Positions 24,440 through 33,491 of a stretch of 64,000 nt of DNA are shown one piece after another. This DNA comes from Eulemur rufifrons (taxonomy: Eukaryota > Chordata > Mammalia > Primates > Lemuridae). How positions within the stretch are numbered: position 1 is the first letter of the stretch; each line of letters opens with the position of its first letter. Under the pieces are notes generated by a model. The model ran no database searches. It saw only the letters and a list, made by a program, of their open reading frames with translations, and was not told the origin of the DNA. A program made the translations under genes and the position numbers. The stretch spans positions 12,626,501-12,690,500 of the forward strand of contig NC_090995.1 of assembly GCF_041146395.1 (NCBI RefSeq), given 5' to 3'.

Positions 24440-25600
24440 ATTTTGGCACTTTTTAAAAATTTTAGACTATTACAGGGGTAATGTAAGGGGTACAAATGTA
24501 CAGGGGTACATTAGAATGTACAGGGGTACAAATGTTTTGGTTACATGAATTGCTTTTGTACAGTATGAGTCAGTTATAAGTGTGTCCATCACCCAGATAG
24601 TGTGCACTGTACCAGTTAGGTGTGAATTTACCCATCCTCTGCTCCCCCCCTAGCTGTTTGATTTCCGTTGAATTTTACTACCATATGTGCACATGAGTGT
24701 TGATTTGTAAGTTTCAATTTAGTAGTGAGTACATGTGGTTTTTGTTCTTCCATTGTTATGATACTTCACTTAAAAGGATGGTCTCCAGTTTCATCCAGGT
24801 TGTTACAGAAGCTATTAGTTCACCATTTTTTATGGCTAAGTAATACTCCATGGTATATATATACCACATTTTATTGATCCACTCATGTATTGATGGACAT
24901 TTGGGTTGTTTCCACATCTTTGAGATTGTGAATTGTGCTGCTATAAATATGTGAATGCAAGTGTCTTTTTTATGCAATGACTTTTTTTCCTTTGAGTCAG
25001 TATGGGACTGCTGGATCACATGTTAGGTCTACTTTTAGTTCTTTGAGGTATTTTCTTTGTTGCTATTGTCAAAGGTATTGAGTCTCTGATTTCATTCTCA
25101 GCTTGACTGTTGTTGGTGTATAGGAATGTTACTGATTTGTGTACACTGATTTTGTAGACTGAGACTTTGCTAAATTTATCTATCAATTCCAGGAATCTCC
25201 TGGCAGACTCTTTGGGGTTTTCCAGATAAAAGATCATACTGTCAGCAAAGAGCGATAGTTTGATCTCTTTTTTTCCTTTTGATTTTCTTCTCTTGCCTGA
25301 TAGCTCTGGCTAGGACTTCCAACACTGTGTTGAATAGAAGTGGTGACAGTGGGCGACCCTATCTGGTTCCAGTTTTAAGTGGGAATACTTTCAGTTTTCC
25401 CCATTCGGTATGATATTGGCTGTGGGTCTGTCATTTATGGCATTTATAATATTGAGGTATGTTCCATCTATGCCTATTTTCTTAAAAGTTCTTATCATAA
25501 AAGGGTGCTGAATTTTGTCAACTGCTTTTTCTGCATCTACTGAGAGGCTCATATAGTCTTTTTTTTTTTTTTTTTTTTTTTTGCTTCTATTTATGTGGGG
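24440..25600 (-). mobile_element. L1 with internal deletion (3'UTR, ORF2 tail, RT region)
   Basis: Reverse-oriented L1. From left to right it has a lemur-type 3'UTR (with a local duplication of 'tgtacaggggtaca' near 24498-24530), the ORF2 C-terminus to about 25045 (WKQPKCPSIHEW, YSAIK-like YLAIK), and then an abrupt switch. From about 25050 the sequence matches the ORF2 reverse transcriptase region ('[18 protein letters not shown]' on the minus strand) and continues to about 25600. The stretch expected between these two parts is missing. A T run of 24 lies at 25559-25582. It is a non-functional copy. Confidence 0.9.
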
Positions 25601-25830
25601 AACCAGGAGAATGAAGACTCATTCTGCATTCTCTCTTCTACTTCTGCTTTGCTACCTGTGTTTCCCAGTGGGTCGCCCAACAGAAGCTAGAGGGCAAGGG
25701 ATTCAGTTAACACAGCCAGCTTCCCAGGCTCCAGGGCACAGTGATGAAGGGAGAGCAAAGAGGTGCAGAGGAAAGGTGTCCATCAAAGAGATTTTCCATG
25801 TGCTAATTTGTGATGCCTGAGGCAGGAGAA
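25601..25830 (+). mobile_element. Possible ancient interspersed repeat, family not assigned
   Basis: 'ccagtgggtcgcccaacag', 'aagctagagggcaaggga' and 'ccaggctccagggcacag' resemble a common mammalian repeat, probably LTR-type, that I cannot name with confidence. Confidence 0.35.
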
Positions 25831-26439
25831 GGGAAAACAATAGTGGGCAAAACAAAAGATGGGGGAAAAGTGAGCTCTTTACACTAGAGTATTCTCCTCC
25901 ATCATTGTGGCTTTACATAACCAACAGTCAGAGCAGGGCTATTAGAGCTCCTCTTCCTCCCTCATGAGGTCCTTATAAGGTGCCTTTCTCACACCTCATT
26001 TCCAGGGACCTTTGCTCTTAGCTGGCCACCATAAACATCACTGTCTTCTCCTGCCTGAAGAGTTATTTGATGACAGTTTAAAATATTAAATCTCCCAAAG
26101 CTGCTTGACTTTCTATAGGACGCTCATGGGGATGCAGCAATTCCTAAAACTTGAAAATACATATGAACAAATTCAAACATTTGTTATATACCCTTCAGAA
26201 CATAGAGACTCCATATTAGATACCCATATATTTGGTTGATCAGCATCGTGCTAGGAGCTGTGGGAAATACAGCGCGAGAAGCAGGTGGAATATTGTTAAG
26301 GAGGTAACTCTTGTAGAAGTGCAGCCGGTGGAGATATTTTTCTACAGAGGGTCCCTTCAATCCTTACGTCATGAGTTCTGCCTGCTTGGTTCCCTTCCTG
26401 GGCCGACCTCCCAGCCTTTCCCTTTCTGAGCTCAGTGTA
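25831..26439. other. Non-coding stretch, no feature recognised
   Basis: Unique-looking sequence. The opposing frames at 26232-26429 and 26296-26604 have no protein signature. Confidence 0.4.
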
Positions 26440-26515
26440 GGTCAGTCTACAAGTATTTACCGTGCACCTTCCGTGTGTCAAGCCCTGCTCTGGGCCCTCT
26501 AGAGCTGGGTCGTGC
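26440..26515 (+). mobile_element. Possible L2/MIR tail remnant
   Basis: 'ctacaagtatttaccgtgc' followed by 'gtgtcaagccctgctctggg' matches the '...atttattgagcacctactatgtgccagg...' layout of L2 ends. Confidence 0.45.
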
Positions 26516-26940
26516 TCAGAGAATTCTGAGAAACAGCCAATCTGTATGCACATTTCTCGAACATGATCTAAATTCAGTTCCCTTTGATATTCAAGATCTT
26601 TCAAGAGATCCCTGTTCTTTCCTCAGGGAGACTCAATTCACTACTCATACTATGGTTCTCAATTTCATGTGCATACATGTTGGTTCAGGCTTCCTATATT
26701 TTGCTCATTCTGTATGGGTTCGAACTAAACAATCCCATCCCTTTTCATGTCAAATCATTACCAGAAATTATTATCAAGATCTAAGCATGAAATTGAACTC
26801 GATTTTATCTTTGCCAGCATGACTCTAAGAACATCTAAAAGTAGCATAAATCTAGAACTCTAAAGTAAGGGTTTATCATTTGAAGAAAAAAAATGTAAGG
26901 GAAAATTAAGTGTATTAACCAACTGAATCAAGTAGGATAA
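26516..26940. other. Non-coding stretch, no feature recognised
   Basis: No repeat or gene is supported. Confidence 0.4.
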
Positions 26941-26975
26941 TTTTATTTTATTTATTTATTTATTTATTTATTTTT
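26941..26975. repeat. (TTTA)n microsatellite
   Basis: About eight tandem TTTA units with one TTTTA variant at the start. Confidence 0.95.
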
Positions 26976-28084
26976 GGTCTACTTGAGAGACTTCAAGGCC
27001 AGAGATAATGTGAAATAGCCTCAGGATAGCCACAGTGAGTTATTTTGGCAGGTAAAAAAAATCAAAGCAAGGACATTTCAGATGGCACTAACAACATGAG
27101 CAACAGCAGAGTCACATGGCTTTCCTACCATATAGAGGACCTGGGGGGACAGAAAGATTTGACTAGAAAGGAAATTTGCATCCTGATGGTAGAGAAACTA
27201 TTATGTCTGCTGTGGAGTCTGATAGATAATGGGAAACCTCTGAGGGGTTTGGTTTTATTTATTGTTTAACACAGGGAAGAAGTAAACAGAGCTATGGAGA
27301 CGCAGTCATGTTGAGTTGGAAACAGAAGGCGAGCTGGCCGGTTGCGAAGGCTTGGTGGCATTCAAGCTCTGTGAGTAAAGAGAAAGAAGGTTCAGTAAGT
27401 CCTCGGCAACGCTACCGATTACTCACACAGAGAGAAAGCCTTGACGATGCAGGAGAAGAGCATTACCAGGAATGGAATCTGCAATTCGTTTTGCTCCAAG
27501 GCCCAGTTTTATGTCCTCCCGTAAACAATAATGAAGAAAGGCAAAAGGGAACCGAATGTAGACGACTCCGCAGGCGCCTGGGAAGGGGAATGGCGGGGAG
27601 GATCCTGGTTCCTAAAACATTATGTACGTATGAAGGTAGCCATGGAAGGGAAGGAGAGAGAGAGAGAGGTGGCGTGCCACTCCACGTGGTTCTCTGTAAG
27701 ACACAGTGCAGTGGGAGGAAATGTCACTGTCATTCAATCTTCCTCTAGTCAAAGTTAGTAATCACTTGCCTGCCCAACACCCCAGGTTTCAATAAAACTG
27801 AAGCACACATTACCTTCTTGATACTGAGGAGAGGCTGACAACCCACGTCAAGATTTGACCCAAAGTACAAAGTGATGCTGATGAGAAACATAAAGGCCAA
27901 ATGACTGCATCTCCCCAGTGTCAGCACCCAGCTCCTATGGCCTTTGTGATCCCTACCATATTGCCGAGACTTACAACACTGATTCAAGCACTGCCAGGTC
28001 CAAGTGGTGGAGCGGATAACGGGCTTCACTTTCTAACAGACCTTATGCTTGAGGTACAGTCGAGAAGTGATTTGCTTTCAATGC
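26976..28084. other. Non-coding stretch with a short GA microsatellite
   Basis: (GA)n at 27654-27669. The 146-codon frame at 27308-27748 reads through low-complexity GA sequence and overlaps another plus-strand frame (27531-27758). No domain is recognised, so it is not called as a gene. Confidence 0.4.
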
Positions 28085-28200
28085 ACTAGAATGTAAACTC
28101 TGTAAGAGAAGAAAATCGGCCTGCTGGGTTCACTGCCATGTCGCTGGTATGTGATAGGTACCAGCATGCATTTGACATATGACTGATTTAGTGAATAAAA
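28085..28200 (+). mobile_element. L2 3'-end remnant
   Basis: 'gaatgtaaactctgtaag', 'gggttcactgccatgtcgc' and 'gactgatttagtgaataaa' follow the L2 3' terminus ('aatgtaagctcc ... gttcactgctgta ... aataaat'). Confidence 0.55.
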
Positions 28201-28296
28201 TATAAATAAGCCTTTATATATAATTTATATTTAACATGTTAATATATATTACATATATATATTACACATACAATATTATACATACACACACACCAT
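28201..28296. repeat. AT-rich low-complexity tract with short (AC)n
   Basis: TATA/ATAT-rich sequence ending in 'catacacacacacacc'. Confidence 0.8.
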
Positions 28297-28915
28297 GGTA
28301 GTTAACTGTCACTAGAACCTAGCTCAAAAAAGAAATTTAAACCGCATATTGAAAATAGGTAACTAATTATGTGAAAATAAGAATTCAATTTTGGACATAT
28401 AGATGTATGTATGTCTAGAAAAATGGAAAGTAGAGCTACCTTTTACTGGTAGTGTTAGTTTTAGAACTTGGAGGTGGTTAGGTTTTCATTGGTTACCTCA
28501 TTTTCCTAACTGGTACAAAACAGTTTTCAATATAAAATCTTGGTAGGAAGATTGGACAAAGAACAAACTGGGCACAGGGAGAAGGAAGCCCAGCAGGAAG
28601 AACTGAGCCTACGTCCTCCCCCTCCTGTGTCCTCCCCCTGTGGAAGAGCAATACCATCCTCCACATTGCCCAAATGGAAAACCAAGAGTCCCACGAGCTC
28701 ACTCTTGCTCTCTCGGGCCCACGTGCAGACTGCTAGCAAAGCTTGGCGGTTGCACAGTGGTTTTCAAGTTGTGGTCAGGGGGACAAGTGGGAGGTGGGGA
28801 CAGGGGCCTCCCTTCAGGAAAACAACCCTGCTATGGCTCCATGTAAGATTACAAGGTTTTGTTTGATACGGAAAAAAAAAAAAGAGTTCTGCTGTGTTCA
28901 TAATCTTTTGGAAAC
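28297..28915. other. Non-coding stretch, no feature recognised
   Basis: The overlapping frames on both strands at 28493-28866 show no homology that I recognise. Confidence 0.4.
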
Positions 28916-28919
28916 ATGA

Positions 28920-29253
28920 ACACTCATCTTTTGTATCCATTGCTTCTTCTCCATCCCTCCTGCCTTTGCTCTAGGTCAGGCCTTCTTACGTGCAGCTGGG
29001 ATTATGACGAAGGCCCCCTCGCGGATGCCCTGCCTGCCTGTGGTCTTCCTCCTTCCCATTCCTGCGCCATTTGTTTACCAGAAAGCCATTCCTTTTCTCC
29101 TTCCCTCCAGTTTCTTCAATCGCTCCCTTTTGAGGCTGGATACAACACTCAGTACCTTTGCACAGTAGGTAAAACCATCACAGTCTTTTTCTTGTCTGCC
29201 TGTTTGGCTTCTCCCACCAACCACTTTTCCCCCATCACTACCCCCACCATGTA
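28920..29253 (+). mobile_element. L2 LINE, 5' portion of a split copy
   Basis: C/T-rich sequence in L2 3'-region order ('ctccatccctcctgcctttg' ... 'cttctcccaccaaccac'). Similarity continues beyond the DNA transposon at 29595-29755, so this is one L2 copy split by a later insertion. An open frame at 28916-29254 is only this L2 region read through. Confidence 0.6.
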
Positions 29254-29594
29254 GGTTGATTATCTCTCATCTGAAATGCTTGGGACCAGACATGTTTCAG
29301 ATTTCAGATTTTTTTTTATTTTGAAATATTCACATATATATAATGAGATGGGGATGGGACCGAAGTCTAAACACAAAATTTATTAATGTTTTATAGATAT
29401 CTTACACACATACCCTGAAGGTAATTTTATACAGTATTTTTAATAATTTTGTGCATGAAACAAAGTTTTGACTGTGACCCATCTCATGAGGTCAGGTGGG
29501 GGATTTTCCATTTGTGGTGTCATGTGAGCACTCAAAAAGTTTTGGATTTTGGAGCATTTCAAACTTTGGGCTCTTGGATTAGGGATGCTCAACA
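29254..29594. mobile_element. Tigger-type (TcMar) non-autonomous DNA transposon
   Basis: A 341-bp element starting 'ggttgattatctctcatctg' and ending 'gattagggatgctcaac', with imperfect terminal inverted repeats and a TA dinucleotide on each side (29252-29253, 29595-29596). Internal 'gaaatgcttgggaccaga', 'ggtaattttatacagtat' and 'ttgtgcatgaaacaaag' match the Tigger/MER8-like family that I recall. There is no transposase frame. It is inserted inside an L2. Confidence 0.8.
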
Positions 29595-29755
29595 TATATG
29601 TTATTCTGCAATGATACAGAACTCCTATCTCTGTGCCTTTGCACATACTGATCCCTCTAGTGGAAGGCCTTTCTTTTCTGTGTCCTTATTCTTCTTGAAA
29701 ATCCAAATGAAGCACCATCATCCACAAGAAGCCTTTTGTACCAGCTCAGGATAGC
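29595..29755 (+). mobile_element. L2 LINE, 3' portion of the split copy
   Basis: 'tctctgtgcctttgcacata', 'gatccctctagtggaagg' and 'cacaagaagccttttgtacc' match the L2 stretch downstream of the part at 28920-29253. Confidence 0.75.
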
Positions 29756-29759
29756 TGAG

Positions 29760-30160
29760 AGATGACTACATTTTTGGGTATAACATGGCATTAAATACTT
29801 TTGGTTATGGCTGTAAGTCCCAGGGTGGGAGTATGATCCAAGCCCATGAAGTCAGAGTAAATCTCAAGTCTGTCTTACCCAACTGGGACCTGAAAGAACA
29901 TGAGGCTGGAGCAACTGCAGCTATTTTGTCGTCAGATGGGGCTGAAGATGAAGTCAATGTAATATAGAGAGTAGAGCAGAGAGAAAGCTAGTTCTGAGAC
30001 TACCGTTTGAAATCTGATTTAGATCTACCTAAAGGCTCATCTCGCTCTGGACTTTCCATAATATAAGCCAATATATTTCCTTCCTTAAAAGTTTATTTAA
30101 ACCAGATTGAGTTGAAATTTCTTTCACTTGCAACATTAAGAGTCCTGTCTGATGCTTGTG
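29760..30160 (+). mobile_element. Possible LTR-like remnant
   Basis: The end 'ataatataagccaatatatt' ... 'aaaccagattgagttgaaat' ... 'cacttgcaacattaagagtc' resembles the 3' ends of several mammalian ERVL/MaLR-type LTRs. The family and left edge are not resolved. Confidence 0.4.
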
Positions 30161-30519
30161 CTACACACAGCCAGTTATCTGTGGTCAGGGCTTTGAGCCT
30201 GGCTTAGATCTATAAAAAGAAAATACACTTTACAGAGACCTTCTAATAAGCTACTCCTTAGGTAAGAGAGGCGTCATGTTTACCTCTGGTTTTTCTATTA
30301 AATATCTCTCCCTTCTGATCATTTAAATTCAATTTTTCTTCTCTCTTGTAAGGAGTAATTTAACAGTTTGAAATCATTTTCTTTACTAAAGCATCATCCA
30401 ATTAGTTATTGTGTTCATTCATTTATCAATCATACTTCAATTTGGTGCAACTAATACCTTCTCACTGAAAAAGTTACTCTTTCCAATTTAAAACCAAGGA
30501 ATAAGTTTCTCATCTAGCT
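30161..30519. other. Start of the repeat-poor region, no repeat recognised
   Basis: From here to about 36.1 kb I recognise no interspersed repeat, only low-complexity runs. Confidence 0.4.
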
Positions 30520-30660
30520 GTCTGAGATTCTCTGTCCTTTATAATTGCGGGAATGAGCCCCGTTAGCAGAAGCACTAATTGATCCTTAAGGATTATTTCG
30601 TCACACCATCTTGGAGCTAGACTTATTTTGAAACAGATTAGCTCCTTGCTTCTCTTCTGT
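30520..30660. promoter_or_regulatory. Candidate conserved non-coding element (weak)
   Basis: Unique sequence with paired homeodomain-like TAATT/AATTGAT cores ('gcactaattgatcc') and retained CpGs ('attgcggga', 'cccgtt', 'atttcgtcac'). The call rests on texture only and no cross-species comparison was possible. Confidence 0.25.
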
Positions 30661-31850
30661 TCTCTTTAGGAAATAACCAACCAAACCATGTGTGGCACTT
30701 TTGTGCCTGCCCTAATTTCAACTTCATTATAATGCTATTTTGCCTAATAGGCAAAAGCAAGTATATCTCTAAATAAACGTCATTTACCGTAAGAGGCGTT
30801 CTACCTAGATAGTTCACTTACCCTTCAGCAGCAAAAAAATTAAAAAATTAAAAAAATAAGATTTCAGTAGTCCTTATTAAAAAAAAAAGAAAGAGTACAA
30901 TAGAAAAAAAAATGCCTTGTTGCTTTGTTTCTTCTAAGAATTTTCTAGAAATTTCTTTAGCAACAATAAAAATGGTAGTGGCAAGCATATTTAAGGTCAT
31001 AGTTTCCCTCTCTTCCTCTATGAAAAAAATAATAAAAGTCACAATACTCAAGGCTGCTTTCTCCCCAAGGAGGAGATATTTGGCTACATTTAGATAGGCA
31101 AATATTTCAGAATGTCTTTAAAGTAAAAATAAACAAAACAATTTTCTTTCTCAGGAAAGGTTATTTGATACAGTTCTGTTTCCCCTCTATGCATATCCTC
31201 TTTAATGAAGTAATACTGTCTGTTCATTTCCTGTCTGGGGACCTTTTGCAGAGGTAGATATATTCCAAGCATGTTTATTTACCAGCTACCATTACTTTCT
31301 TCAATTCCCAACAGGATTTTTTTTCTCCCCAAAGATTAGAATGAGGAGAGAAATTGTTAAAAATAAAACTGCGTCTCTTATAATCCGAAGTGAATTATTT
31401 GCTTATGTGCTTGGTTTTGGCTAACTCTTCATTTGTATCAGTTGATTTTTTTTTTTTTTTTTTTGGGATTTTGTCTTCTTTTAGCTATCAGTAAAGCAAT
31501 TTCCATTTTCCTATCACCTCTTCCAACAATATGACAACATTTTACTACCAAAGTCCACAGGAAACAAAAACACCCTCTTTTCTTTGTCAGGAGGGTGGTT
31601 TTTGTACGTTACCCCTCTCTGCCATGAATCCTTTGCGTTTTTTGTTTTTTTTTCTTTACCCTTCCCCACTTTCTCTGTTCTAGTTTCCACACAATCCCAG
31701 AAAGCCTTTTGTTCCCTCTCAGGTCAACAAGAAGCCAAATTAAAAACTAACAACTTTTGAATTTCAACAGCCAGACAAAGTGACTGTAGACTAAGAAGGA
31801 AAAAAAAAGAAAAAAAGAAAAAGAAAAGAGGGGGAAAGACCCTGAGGAAA
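30661..31850. other. AT-rich unique stretch with A/T runs
   Basis: A runs lie at 30833-30858, 30879-30889 and 30903-30912. A T run of 19 lies at 31446-31464 and an A/G-rich tract at 31797-31840. The overlapping short frames are A/T-run artefacts. The segment at 31365-31440 looks unique and might be conserved, but the evidence is weak. Confidence 0.4.
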
Positions 31851-31954
31851 GAAAAGCCCAGCTGAGGGATTTGGAGGGCGGCAGCTCTGGAGGGGTGAGG
31901 CTGCCTCGTTTGATGTGGGAGGTCTGAGCGCAACCTGCTGGGACGCTCTCGGGG

Positions 31955-32270
31955 ACATCTCATTAACCGTGTCATCAAAGCCCCCTCAGGTCCAGCGAAT
32001 CATAACATTATCTCTGACATTACCACACAGACACCAGCTTCCCGGGGGCAGTCTATAAACATGCCTGTACTAACCAATTCATCGTGGCCTGACACCCCGG
32101 CAAGGGCTCGATGCCCTTTAGTGAGCGCCGTGAATCGCCCCAGTCATTCATCAAAGTTTCTCGGAGTGCATTTCACACAGCATTAAATTTAATTAAAGCA
32201 ACATTGACTGCATTGTAATCCTCGGGAGGCTCTTTGTCGGAGGGATCGGGGACACTTTCGGCTTAAAATA
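31955..32270. promoter_or_regulatory. Candidate highly conserved non-coding element / developmental enhancer
   Basis: About 315 bp of unique, balanced-composition sequence within AT-rich surroundings, with about 14 CpGs by eye, which is unusual for neutral mammalian DNA. It has dense AT-core motifs of the homeodomain type, including the near-palindromic 'ttaaatttaattaaa' (32183-32197), and also 'tataaaca' (32054-32061), 'ccaat' (32074-32078) and 'cattcatcaaag'. No open frame, repeat or splice-bounded exon explains it. The texture fits an ultraconserved-type enhancer. This is an inference: target gene and activity are unknown, and an exon of a long non-coding RNA is the main alternative. Confidence 0.5.
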
Positions 32271-33480
32271 CCTATTGTTTTGCTGGAGTTTCTCTTGGTT
32301 GTTGGGTTTGGGGTTTGAACTTTTTTTTTTTTTTTTTAAAGGTTGGATATCCGGATCACATTGAAGTGGTGGCGACTTCCCTTCCATTATTCTTTTCTGT
32401 TCTTTCTTGTTTCTTCTTTTCCTGCTGCTTCCTCCTTTTTTACTTTTTTTTTTAATTTCTAAAATCAAAAGATCTATATGTTTGTGATGGAAGTAGTTTT
32501 TTTTTTCCAGAAAGTGGGTTAGCTTAAGTTAAGTAGCTTTGATAAGTACAAATAAAAATAGTCCTGGTAAATTTGCAAAGATAGGATTTGCTATTCCTTT
32601 GTAAGGGAGAATCTCAAAGAAAGGCCGTTTGAACATCTCTGATACTTGTGCAATGTCACCGTCTAATTCCCCTGGCCATGCCGTCTGGAGCACTAGGGAT
32701 ATTTCATGCAAGACCAGTACGGCCAGTGACTGCTTCTGTCAAAGCCACAGAGAGAGAGAGAGAGAGATTATGCAACTGCTCTAAATCTCCTACAGCCTTG
32801 GCATTTGGGTAATTCTTCAAAACCCCTTATGTCCAATTTTCAGATCTTACAAATCCTCACTTCCCATATATTAATACTTCGCTCCTTTCCAGAGCTAGAA
32901 CTGACCGCCCAGCTCTTACCAAACCAATTTCATCTCAGCGTGACAGCTCTAGACCCGGCTTTCAGGAAACACCAGCCAATAAAACTGAAATAAACACTTG
33001 CTTTTCCTTTCAGCTCGAGATGAATGCTAGCGTGTCAAAAGAAAGGTTGAACCTCAGATGAATAAATAGGCCTCATCTAGACTTCTGCACCCTTCATCCA
33101 TTCCAGCCATCGGTTATTCCCTGAGAAGAAGGTTCACCTTCTCTTTCCCAGAGTGCACGAGTGGCATCTGCTACCCAAAGTATCACTACCTGGCTAGGGA
33201 GACCACTGAGGAAAGAATGGGTGCGGGGCGCCTCTTAACTGCAAGCGTTTGCTGCAGCAGGTGTGCTTGTTTCTGCCTCAGCTCAGCTTTCTTTTTCTAG
33301 CTCATTCTTCTTTCTTTAGCCAGATCAGCTTCATCTTTATAAATGGCAATGAGGCTTCGTTAAGAAGTTTTTTGGGAGGTGGGAGACAGATTTGATTGTA
33401 AAGAATGGCCACACACGTTTGCCGTGTTGGGGCCGGGCTGACCAGCTCTTGTCCCTTCGGACCCCCTGAAATGTCCACAT
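32271..33480. other. Unique non-coding stretch with simple runs
   Basis: A T run lies at 32321-32337 and (GA)n at 32749-32767. No repeat or gene is recognised. It may belong to the same regulatory region as 31955-32270. Confidence 0.4.
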
Positions 33481-33481
33481 G

Positions 33482-33491
33482 CCCCCCCCCC
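33482..33491. repeat. Poly(C) run
   Basis: Ten consecutive C. Confidence 0.9.

Noticed and set aside
27308..27758. 146-codon frame as a gene
   Set aside because: It runs through GA-rich low-complexity sequence and an equally good second frame overlaps it.
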